A stretch of 43,564 nucleotides of DNA, taken from positions 1 through 43,564 of the forward strand of contig MFRN01000013.1 of assembly GCA_001784585.1 (NCBI GenBank), given 5' to 3'. Positions 37,981 through 43,564 of the stretch are shown here, piece by piece; the stretch's first letter is position 1; the number at the start of each line of letters is the position of its first letter. Made by a program: the position numbers and the translations under genes. Under the pieces are notes generated by a model. That model was given only the letters and a program-made list of their open reading frames with translations. It was not told the DNA's origin and did no database searches. Source of the DNA: Candidatus Melainabacteria bacterium RIFCSPLOWO2_02_FULL_35_15 (lineage in GTDB: Bacteria; Cyanobacteriota; Vampirovibrionia; 2-02-FULL-35-15).

Positions 37981-38756
37981 CTTTTTTCCCTCTCTTGTTT
38001 TTTTACTAATCTCCATAGATTATTTAATTTACTATATGATAATTCTTTTATGCCCTTTTTTGAACTTTTAATCTTATTTTTAACCCTTGCATACCTTGAA
38101 ATAAACTTTTTTATTGCCATATTTAATGAATCTTCGGGATCTAGCTTATACCACCTGGCAATATTTACAATTGTAAATAAAATATCCCCGATTTCATCAG
38201 CTTGTTTTATTTTTGATTTTTTTTGACTGGCAGCTTTAAACTCTGTAATTTCACTGTTTAATGTTTTCCATATATCAGCTTCTTTTTTCCATTCAAATCC
38301 TTCTTTTGCTGCTTTTTTTGATACTTTTAGTGCTTTTAAAAGTGCAGGCAGTGCCAGCGGAATACCATCAAATATATCTTTTCTATGTGGCTTTTCATTT
38401 CTTTTAATTATTTCCCAGTTAACCATTACTTCTTCGGAATTTTTTACAAGAGTATCTGAAAAAACATGAGGGTGCCTCGTAATCATTTTTTTATTTATAT
38501 AATTAGCTACTTCATTAAAGGAAAATTCCTTATTTTCACGTGCTATCTGAGCATGTAAAACTATCTGTAATAAAACATCTCCCAGCTCTTCCATTAATGC
38601 TTTTGGATCATTGCTGTCAATAGCATCCAGGGCTTCATAGGCCTCCTCTATTAAATATCTTTTTAGTGTTTTATGAGTCTGCTCTTTGTCCCAGGGACAA
38701 CCCTTTGGGGACCGTAATTTTGCTATGGTTTTAACTAATTGCTCTATTGGTTTCAT
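37977..38756 (-). CDS. mazG: Nucleoside triphosphate pyrophosphohydrolase MazG
   Basis: 259 residues with two MazG repeats. It hydrolyses (d)NTPs to monophosphate and pyrophosphate, for housecleaning or ppGpp control. Repeat 1 carries SPKGCPWDKEQTHKTLKRYLIEEAYEALDAI and EELGDVLLQIVLHAQIA, with the ExxE and ExxD magnesium ligands. Repeat 2 has EWKKEADIW...ADEIGDILFTIVNIARW. Normal length. Translationally coupled (ATGA) to the phasin-like gene. Confidence 0.96.
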   Translation of the reverse strand: MKPIEQLVKTIAKLRSPKGCPWDKEQTHKTLKRYLIEEAYEALDAIDSNDPKALMEELGDVLLQIVLHAQIARENKEFSFNEVANYINKKMITRHPHVFSDTLVKNSEEVMVNWEIIKRNEKPHRKDIFDGIPLALPALLKALKVSKKAAKEGFEWKKEADIWKTLNSEITEFKAASQKKSKIKQADEIGDILFTIVNIARWYKLDPEDSLNMAIKKFISRYARVKNKIKSSKKGIKELSYSKLNNLWRLVKKQEREKR

Positions 38757-38834
38757 CAGGGTTAGCTTCTATAATTAACATTAAACCATATAAACCCTCA
38801 AATTCTAAGTATTATTTTTAAACTAGCCATAACC

Positions 38835-38877
38835 AAACAGACTTATTCTGTTTCATAGCGCAAAATAAGTATGCGCT
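38835..38877. promoter_or_regulatory. Two adjacent hairpins upstream of the 38920 gene
   Basis: AAACAGA (38835-38841) and TCTGTTT (38847-38853) form a 7-bp stem with a 5-base loop. Three bases on, AGCGCA (38857-38862) and TGCGCT (38872-38877) form a 6-bp stem with a 9-base loop. They lie in the 163-base divergent gap between mazG and the exported-protein gene. They could be operator sites or a leader structure. No T-run follows the second stem, so it is a poor terminator. Confidence 0.4.
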
Positions 38878-38919
38878 TTCTCTGATAGATTTCTTTTATT
38901 AATATCAAGGAAATTATTG

Positions 38920-39720
38920 ATGAACACAAAAAAACATATTCCCTTTATTAAAGTAGCTTCAATATTGATTTTAAATTTGTTTTTTATTTTTATTTTTTGC
39001 CTGCCAAATTTGTCATCTGACTCAAACAAAGATAAACATAATATTATTCAGCGTGTTGAAACCCAGCCGTCTGATGTCCCTGTATTCCATGCACCCGTAT
39101 GTTTGCTGGTAGGATTAAACAGTACTGAACTTGCTTACAGGGAAATTTCCTCTTTAGCCGGGTTTGAATTATTCAGTGTTCCGTATAGAACAGATATTAA
39201 AACTTTAATTGAACAAATAAACCCGACACAGGTAATAATAAAACACCCAAGTGGCTTTGTGGGTTTATATGCTACTGACGGACAGTTAATCAGAGGAGTA
39301 CAAATAATAAGAAATAATGAAGAGTTTGCTAATGGTCAGGGCACTCCATCAAGTATTATTCAGCCAACAGAAGGAAATCCTATGTATGAAACTGTATTTT
39401 ATCCCGGTTCTGTTACCGGTGCAGTTCCGCATGGAGGTTTAGGTTATGTTACTCCGCCTAAAGGCAGAGGTGTTGCCAGGCATTTTTTAAAACTTGCTTC
39501 ATTACTCGGTTTAACACCATTTCAGTACCCGGGATATTTTATGGCATATAATACCTATGACAAAGAAAAGCTATTCCCTGCATTATTTTTACCTCAGGTT
39601 CCCGTTGCAATTGGTGCAGCAGCAACATATGCTGATGCAAGACTTGATAGTGGCGAATATGAAACAGCCAGAACTCAGCCAAGAGATTATATGTTCCAGC
39701 CAATTATAGAAGGTTATTAA
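38920..39720 (+). CDS. Exported or membrane-anchored protein of unknown function
   Basis: 266 residues from the ATG at 38920, supported by AAGGA 8 bases upstream; a TTG directly before it is also in frame. Residues ~10-32 form one hydrophobic segment (signal peptide or anchor). The mature part begins with a polar linker, then VPVFHAPVCLLVGLNSTELAYREISSLAGFELFSVPYRTD. A glycine/proline-rich part follows (FYPGSVTGAVPHGGLGYVTPPKGRG), and a further hydrophobic-aromatic region. No family recognised. Its last 17 bases overlap hslO on the other strand. Confidence 0.75.
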   Translation: MNTKKHIPFIKVASILILNLFFIFIFCLPNLSSDSNKDKHNIIQRVETQPSDVPVFHAPVCLLVGLNSTELAYREISSLAGFELFSVPYRTDIKTLIEQINPTQVIIKHPSGFVGLYATDGQLIRGVQIIRNNEEFANGQGTPSSIIQPTEGNPMYETVFYPGSVTGAVPHGGLGYVTPPKGRGVARHFLKLASLLGLTPFQYPGYFMAYNTYDKEKLFPALFLPQVPVAIGAAATYADARLDSGEYETARTQPRDYMFQPIIEGY

Positions 39721-40582
39721 GTTGTTCTTTAGTCATCATGTAAACATTATTACAAAAATGACATCGTCCTTCTGCATATCCAACCTTTTTTATAATTTTT
39801 TGAATTTCATCTTTACCAAGAGATGCTACAGCACTTTCAAATCTCTCCTGGCTACACCCGCAATAAAAACACAGTCCTTCAAATTCCGAAACAATTTCAA
39901 TCTCAAAATTGGCCAGTGTTTTTCTAATAATTTGTTCGAGTGTAAGCCCTGCTCTAAGCAGTATTGAAAATGGATCAATCTTTGAAATAGCTTCTTCAAG
40001 GATGTTTATATCAGCATTTTTTACACCTGGCATTGTTTGAATTAAAATACCACCAGCTTGCAGAACCTTACCGGAATTTGGTTCAAGATACACACCGCAC
40101 GAAATATAGGAGGGTATTTGTTCTGAAATTGCCAGGTAATGCACTATGTCTTTTGCAATTTCTCCTGACACTAATTCTGAAGAACTTTGATGCGGCATTC
40201 CTTTTTCAGTATCGTAACTTACATGTACGTATCCTGTTTGTCCTACTGCTTTATCAATGTCTACATAACCTTTGCTGTCGAAACATTCAACTTGTGGGTG
40301 ATCCACATAGCCTCTTACCGTTCCTTCATTACTTGCATCTACAATTACTCCTCCAAGCGGGCCATTACCTTTTATTTTTACAGTAAGGTGTCCTTTTGTT
40401 TTTTTTAGTGTATAGCATAATAATATACCGCAGGCAAAAGTTCTTCCCAGCGCCACAGTGGCTGTATGGGATAAATTATGTCTTTGCCTTGCTTCTTCAG
40501 ATAAATTATTACTTGAAACTGCTATTGCTCTGAATGAGTTGTTTCTTGAAATTGCTTTTACTAAATAATCACTCTCTGGCAT
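39704..40582 (-). CDS. hslO: Redox-regulated chaperone Hsp33
   Basis: 292 residues, normal length. Cytoplasmic holdase activated by oxidation. The N-terminal domain contains SDYLVKAISRNNSFRAIAVSSNNL and VKIKGNGPLGGVIVDASNEGTVRGYV. The C-terminal redox switch has its four zinc cysteines in LCFYCGCSQERFE and GRCHFCNNVY. The tail YMMTKEQLNNLL overlaps the convergent gene. Directly upstream lies the tandem repeat array. Confidence 0.97.
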   Translation of the reverse strand: MPESDYLVKAISRNNSFRAIAVSSNNLSEEARQRHNLSHTATVALGRTFACGILLCYTLKKTKGHLTVKIKGNGPLGGVIVDASNEGTVRGYVDHPQVECFDSKGYVDIDKAVGQTGYVHVSYDTEKGMPHQSSSELVSGEIAKDIVHYLAISEQIPSYISCGVYLEPNSGKVLQAGGILIQTMPGVKNADINILEEAISKIDPFSILLRAGLTLEQIIRKTLANFEIEIVSEFEGLCFYCGCSQERFESAVASLGKDEIQKIIKKVGYAEGRCHFCNNVYMMTKEQLNNLL

Positions 40583-40620
40583 AAGAATAAAGAATATGTT
40601 AAATTTACCAGGTAAGTCAC

Positions 40621-40995
40621 CTTGTCGTGAGCATTATAAAATAAAGCAATGATAAAACGCAATCACAACTTAAAGCATTTGTCCGATTTACTCGGCAAAT
40701 GCGATCAAGTGAGAAGAAGCTGCAGACGGAAGCTCACGCTTGTCGTGAGCATTATAATAAAGCAATGATAAAACGCAATCACAACTTAAAGCATTTGTCC
40801 GATTTACTCGGCAAATGCGATCAATCGAGAGGGAGCTGCAGACGGAAGCTCACGCTTGTCGTGAGCACTATAAAATAAAGCAATGATAAAACGCAATCAC
40901 AACTTAAAGCATTTGTCCGATTTACTCGGCAAATGCGATCGAGTGAGAAGAAGCTGCAGACGGAAGCTCACGCTTGTCGTGAGCACTATAAAAGA
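40621..40995 (+). repeat. Tandem array, 3.2 copies of a 116-118-bp unit ahead of tRNA-Gly
   Basis: Units start at 40621, 40739 and 40855 (lengths 118, 116, 118), and a 23-base partial unit from 40973 runs to the tRNA. Units differ at only a few bases, clustered after GATC. Each holds hairpin 1 (GCATTTG...CAAATGC with an inner CCGA/TCGG stem, 40675-40702 in unit 1). Hairpin 2 straddles each unit junction: GCTCACG-CTTGT-CGTGAGC, at 40732-40750, 40848-40866 and 40966-40984. Each unit can also encode a small basic peptide starting MIKRNHNLKHLSDLLGKCD (ATGs at 40649, 40765, 40883; 39 and 37 codons in the first two). The third frame runs into the tRNA and is not a gene. No spacer variety, so not CRISPR. 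Confidence 0.9.
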
Positions 40996-40997
40996 AC

Positions 40998-41069
40998 GCG
41001 GAAGTAGTTCAGTGGTAGAATGTCTCCTTGCCAAGGAGAAGGTCGCGGGTTCGAGCCCCGTCTTCCGCT
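40998..41069 (+). tRNA. tRNA-Gly(GCC)
   Basis: Full cloverleaf: acceptor GCGGAAG/CTTCCGC with discriminator T, D-arm GTTC/GAAT, anticodon stem TCTCC/GGAGA with loop TTGCCAA (anticodon GCC), T-arm GCGGG/CCCGT with loop TTCGAGC. CCA is not encoded. It follows 2 bases after the last partial repeat unit and has no obvious -35/-10 pair of its own. It may therefore be cut from a transcript that includes the array. Confidence 0.97.
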
Positions 41070-41373
41070 TATTTGTAACGCCTCGGAACTGCTACGCAGA
41101 TTCCTCGGCTATTATCGGCGTCACTTCTCACGCTCGGATTTTCGGATGAAAATCCTCGCTTAACAGAATCATAAGCAGTTCGTTTTTTAAACGTCCATAA
41201 ATTAATTCACATTTTTTCTTTTTTAATTGAAGAACATTTACAACGATAGCTGCTAATAGTAGAAAGTCAATAAATCTCGACTTACGATAATGCTATTTTA
41301 ATACCACTTTCTCGAATAATTTATATTATTCCTTCCAATCCCAAACCCAGTCAGAAGAAATTGAGTACTTAAC
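41070..41373. other. Gene-free stretch with two GC-rich hairpins
   Basis: No gene is seen in these 304 bases. Behind the tRNA, 41080-41109 folds as GCC-tc-GGAACTGC / GCAG-a-TTCC-tc-GGC, and 41136-41155 as GGATTTTC-GGAT-GAAAATCC (8 perfect pairs). Neither is followed by a T-run, so they may be processing or palindromic elements rather than terminators. The rest is AT-rich. At 41331-41354 lies the uninterrupted copy of the split repeat found at 42972-43033. Confidence 0.6.
41331..41354 (+). repeat. Uninterrupted copy of a 24-bp repeat
   Basis: CCTTCCAATCCC followed directly by AAACCCAGTCAG. The same two halves, with one mismatch, occur at 42972-42983 and 43022-43033, separated there by 38 bases. 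Both copies can be read in a frame giving PSNP...KPSQ, so they may be remnants of one coding repeat; no complete gene is present. Confidence 0.6.
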
Positions 41374-41574
41374 TTAACTAGCTTGTTGCTTTTTTAAATC
41401 AGCGAAAAATGTTTTTAGATCTTTTGCTGGTTTTATCTTTTTTATTTGTTCTTCACACTCTTTTGCTTTTTTTTGAATATAAGCAATATATTCAGTATTA
41501 GACATATTTTTTGTTTCTTCATACATCCTGTGACGAATGTCATGAATTTCTTTCATTGGTTTAGGTTCACTCAT
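41374..41574 (-). CDS. Probable antitoxin of the PIN toxin
   Basis: 66 residues, charged and helical: MKEIHDIRHRMYEETKNMSNTEYIAYIQKKAKECEEQIKKIKPA. The segment EIHDIRxxxYEETK...YI-x-KKA resembles short proteins often encoded beside PIN-domain toxins. It starts 4 bases after the PIN gene's stop on the same strand, so they form a pair with the toxin gene first. No clear DNA-binding motif is seen. The role is inferred from position and size. Confidence 0.7.
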   Translation of the reverse strand: MSEPKPMKEIHDIRHRMYEETKNMSNTEYIAYIQKKAKECEEQIKKIKPAKDLKTFFADLKKQQAS

Positions 41575-41578
41575 TGTT

Positions 41579-42055
41579 TTACTCCTTTTTACCCAAAAAA
41601 TGTTCTGGTGAAACTATATCAATTAATCCAAATCCCTCTCTATGATTAATATGGTGAACTCCCATTATCACTTTAGCTTTAACCATATGCTTAAAATTCC
41701 AAGATACAAGCAGATTGCATCTTTTAACAGTAGCTATTGCAATATGTTGTGCATCATTTACTTCATTTTTTGGAATCAACCCTTCGCTAATATAAATATT
41801 TGCAAGTTCTTTAGTGTCAGCATCAACAGTAATCATTTCATAACCATAAATATTTAAAAGCTCTTGTAATTTACTCCTTCTTGGTTCATATGCATTTAAT
41901 ATTTCTGAAAGAACTATATCAGAAATAAAAATAGAATATTCATTACTTCTGATTAATTGTAAGAACTCGTTGGTTATTAAACAATCAGCCCTCTCAACTT
42001 CTAATGCAAAGTTCCATACAGATGTATCTATATAAAGTTTAATTAGTTTTTCCAT
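41579..42055 (-). CDS. PIN-domain toxin (VapC-like RNase)
   Basis: 158 residues from the ATG at 42055; an ATG two codons earlier (42061) is also possible. Acidic residues typical of PIN nucleases are D10 (KLYIDTSVWN), E51 (ISDIVLSEILN) and D101 (NEVNDAQHIAIA), followed by VSWNFKHM. Such proteins cut RNA and are held in check by the adjacent antitoxin. The H-x-x-H-rich C-terminus (MGVHHINHREGFGLIDIVSPEHFL) is seen in a PIN subgroup often listed as putative nucleic-acid-binding proteins. Located in the accessory stretch beside repeats. Confidence 0.87.
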   Translation of the reverse strand: MEKLIKLYIDTSVWNFALEVERADCLITNEFLQLIRSNEYSIFISDIVLSEILNAYEPRRSKLQELLNIYGYEMITVDADTKELANIYISEGLIPKNEVNDAQHIAIATVKRCNLLVSWNFKHMVKAKVIMGVHHINHREGFGLIDIVSPEHFLGKKE

Positions 42056-42267
42056 ATACAATTAGTATTTTATCAGCAAACAAAAAAACTTATCTCAGGA
42101 AGCATATTTTCACAAACATGACCATGATTGGAGATGCAGGGGTGGTGATTGAAAAATTATGTTACAGATAGTTGAAATAGAAAGGCAAGTTAGAAGGTTA
42201 AAGCTGGTGGTGTTAAGGAATCTAAAATGTATTTCTAGCAAGTTTTAATTTGATTTTATTTTTTCTA

Positions 42268-42296
42268 TTGACAAAGTGTACCCCCCCCCTTAAAAT
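42268..42296 (+). promoter_or_regulatory. Promoter with a nine-C tract in its spacer
   Basis: Perfect TTGACA (42268-42273), a 17-base spacer and TAAAAT (42291-42296). The spacer contains nine consecutive C residues (42281-42289), very unusual in this AT-rich DNA. Slippage of the C run would change the spacer length and hence promoter strength, as in known phase-variable promoters. A second possible -10 (TGTATAAA, 42304-42311) lies downstream. The controlled gene starts at 42339. Confidence 0.7.
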
Positions 42297-42338
42297 CAAA
42301 GCCTGTATAAAAAATAAATGTTTTAGGAGATATTTAAC

Positions 42339-42905
42339 ATGCCAGTGATTCAAGCTTCCCAAAGAGTTCATATAAATTATCCTACTGATTGGCCAACCTA
42401 TCTTAAAGAAGCATTAGAAGATAGAAAAAATTTAAGATTGCCTGAAAGAGCAGAAGGAAATGCTTTTACTCCTGAAGAATTAAGAGGACTAGTTTGTGAT
42501 ACTTCTGGAACTTTGCTTGATTACAGTGACAACCTAATTCCTGGGGTTAAAGAACTACTTGAAGCTTTAAAAAAACAAGGCGGGTTCTCAAAAATTGAAG
42601 TTACTAGTGGTGGAAGTGATTGTTTATCAATTATTCATGCGGCTTTGCGTGATACACACTTGGTAGATAATTTTGCTTATGCAGGGACTCCAAAGAGAGG
42701 ATATGCTGCAACTACAGGCTCTACTTTTGTTTTAGAAGATAGAGGTAACGATACAACTACTCCATTTTTACTAAGTGCAATTACACCGCATAGGCAAGTC
42801 TGGAATATGGGGATTGCTAGACACCCAAACAGCTATGATAATGAACTTATAGATGAAATTATTAAAGCTTATTCTGCTGTAAGAACTGAGTTAGAAAAAC
42901 TGTAA
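42339..42905 (+). CDS. HAD-like hydrolase with altered motif I
   Basis: 188 residues; AGGAGA lies 8 bases before the ATG. The core follows HAD phosphatases: motif I LVCDTSGTLLD (D54, then S56 where most have Asp), a helical cap start IPGVKELLEALKKQ, motif II IEVTSGG (T89), and a possible motif III lysine near K119. The motif IV-like VLEDRGND (D134, D138) comes last. The nucleophile D54 remains, but loss of the second Asp (general acid/base) suggests phosphotransferase or mutase-like behaviour, or weak activity. The first 45 residues are not part of the domain. Its promoter has the nine-C tract. Substrate unknown. Confidence 0.78.
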   Translation: MPVIQASQRVHINYPTDWPTYLKEALEDRKNLRLPERAEGNAFTPEELRGLVCDTSGTLLDYSDNLIPGVKELLEALKKQGGFSKIEVTSGGSDCLSIIHAALRDTHLVDNFAYAGTPKRGYAATTGSTFVLEDRGNDTTTPFLLSAITPHRQVWNMGIARHPNSYDNELIDEIIKAYSAVRTELEKL

Positions 42906-43292
42906 TCAAGAATAGTTTTTAATGTTCAAAAACCTTGTACAATATTGTGCATGGAAATGAAGTATTTTACTCCTTCAAATCCCCGCCAAAGGCGAGGCTC
43001 GCCCAGCAAAGCTGGGCGGCAAAACCCAGTCAGCACTTACTGAACAAATATCACAGAGGGCTTTGAATTTTAATACTGGAATCTCTGTATTACCCTGCTC
43101 TAGCTTATAAAGATTTACCCTGTGCAAAATATTGTTTCACTATGTCACTTATAAACAGGTTTTCAAAAAAAGCTCCAGCCAGTGGTCTTTTTTTTACTTT
43201 AGTTTCTCTGTTTAGAGCATATACAAAATAAATAAAATCAGATATGATAAACGGTGAACATCTAAAGTAAATGTTTTTAAATAATATAAAAA
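42906..43292. other. Gene-free stretch before icd
   Basis: No gene is seen in these 387 bases. Only the split repeat with GC-rich hairpins (42972-43033) stands out. The remainder is AT-rich, with short frames of 30 codons or fewer. No clear ribosome site precedes icd; TATAAA at 43285-43290 lies 2 bases before its ATG. Confidence 0.55.
42972..43033 (+). repeat. 24-bp repeat split by a 38-bp double hairpin
   Basis: The halves CCTTCAAATCCC (42972-42983) and AAACCCAGTCAG (43022-43033) match the contiguous copy at 41331-41354 at 23 of 24 positions. The 38 bases between them (42984-43021) are GC-rich. They form two hairpins, CGCC-AAA-GGCG (42984-42994) and CGCCCAGC-AAA-GCTGGGCG (43000-43018), both with AAA loops. 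This looks like insertion of a small palindromic (REP-like) element. Confidence 0.6.
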
Positions 43293-43564
43293 ATGGAAAC
43301 CACTACACAAGCACAAAAAATAACTTTTAAAGACGGTAAAATATCCGTTCCGAATAAAGTCCTAATTCCATTTATAGAAGGTGATGGTACAGGATCCGAT
43401 ATATGGAGAGCTACCAAGAAAGTTTTAGAAGCAGCCATAAAAATAGCATTTAACGGTGAAAGAGAAATTTTATGGACAGAAGTTTTAGCTGGTCAAAAAG
43501 CCTTTGATTCTACAAAAGACTGGCTGCCGAAAGATACCATTGAAAAAATAAAAGATTTAAAAGT
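43293..43564 (+). CDS. icd: Isocitrate dehydrogenase (NADP-type), 5' part
   Basis: The first 90 codons, cut by the window edge. VPNKVLIPFIEGDGTGSDIWRATKKVLEAA is the typical N-terminus of bacterial NADP-dependent isocitrate dehydrogenase, followed by EILWTEVLAGQKAFD and WLPKDTIEKIKDLK. It makes 2-oxoglutarate, the likely substrate of KorAB encoded 17 kb away. No ribosome site is seen before the ATG. The active-site part is outside the window. Confidence 0.95.
   Translation, partial: METTTQAQKITFKDGKISVPNKVLIPFIEGDGTGSDIWRATKKVLEAAIKIAFNGEREILWTEVLAGQKAFDSTKDWLPKDTIEKIKDLK

Noticed and set aside
40621-40995. CRISPR array
   Set aside because: Units are contiguous, long and nearly identical over their whole length; there are no unique spacers and no cas genes.
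40883-41149. Open frame of 88 codons across the last repeat unit and the tRNA
   Set aside because: It reads straight through the complete tRNA-Gly; the part after the repeat is the usual meaningless translation of a tRNA.
42110-42170. Short plus-strand frame MTMIGDAGVVIEK as a gene
   Set aside because: Seventeen codons, no ribosome site, nothing conserved around it.
42972-42990. TTCAAATCCCC as the T-arm of a broken tRNA gene
   Set aside because: The bases before it cannot form the T stem and no acceptor or anticodon arm is present.

Overview
This window comes from an AT-rich, gene-dense bacterial genome, with genes on both strands and very short intergenic gaps. Several features fit a non-photosynthetic relative of the Cyanobacteria (Melainabacteria/Vampirovibrionia-like). 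The F1-ATPase beta gene stands apart from the other ATP synthase genes. There is a kinase-less, short-type KdpD. The SUF iron-sulfur operon uses SufU, and 2-oxoacid:ferredoxin oxidoreductase genes are present. The assignment is inferred from gene content alone; there is no rRNA in the window. All complete protein genes read as chromosomal; no insertion sequence, phage or CRISPR array was seen.

Layout. 0.2-3.4 kb: atpD, a small exported protein and an exported calcineurin-fold protein that has lost most metal ligands (minus strand). 3.4-6.1 kb: exported two-domain M16 peptidase. 6.1-10.5 kb: rnc-argB-ileS operon (minus). 10.5-13.3 kb: ybeY (probable ATT start)-cysS-exported protein, closed by a hairpin terminator. 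13.4-18.2 kb: small exported protein, a KdpB-type P-ATPase without kdpA or kdpC, and a 740-residue protein made of two tandem KdpD-N/Usp units with no histidine kinase. 18.3-23.9 kb: polyamine/amino-acid permease, lysA, glpD and a CNT nucleoside transporter; glpD and the transporter diverge from a perfect 20-bp palindrome.

23.9-32.9 kb: a long minus-strand iron-sulfur block. An Rrf2 repressor is followed by sufC-sufB-sufD-Rieske-sufS-sufU-sufT and then korA-korB, a 4Fe-4S enzyme. The same inverted repeat (TTGA-N8-TCAA) abuts or overlaps the promoter of the rrf2 gene and a second promoter in front of sufC, suggesting autoregulation. 33.0-34.8 kb: an exported matrixin-like protein whose zinc-binding helix has lost all three histidines and the catalytic glutamate. 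34.8-35.5 kb: a metallo-beta-lactamase-fold hydrolase directly behind tRNA-Ile(GAU). 35.6-37.6 kb: two unknown, probably paralogous genes. 37.5-38.8 kb: mazG coupled to a phasin-like basic protein. 38.9-40.6 kb: an exported protein overlapping hslO tail to tail.

40.6-43.3 kb is the accessory stretch. It holds 3.2 tandem copies of a 116-118-bp hairpin-rich unit running into tRNA-Gly(GCC), a PIN-domain toxin-antitoxin pair, and a HAD-like gene whose promoter spacer contains nine consecutive C residues (possible phase switch). It also holds a 24-bp sequence present twice, once split by a 38-bp GC-rich double hairpin. The window ends inside icd (isocitrate dehydrogenase).

The strongest candidates for something undescribed are the orphan KdpB plus double KdpD-N/Usp pair, the poly-C promoter, the tRNA-linked tandem repeats and the two exported pseudo-enzymes. 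Functions of the pseudo-enzymes and unknown genes are not known from the sequence.
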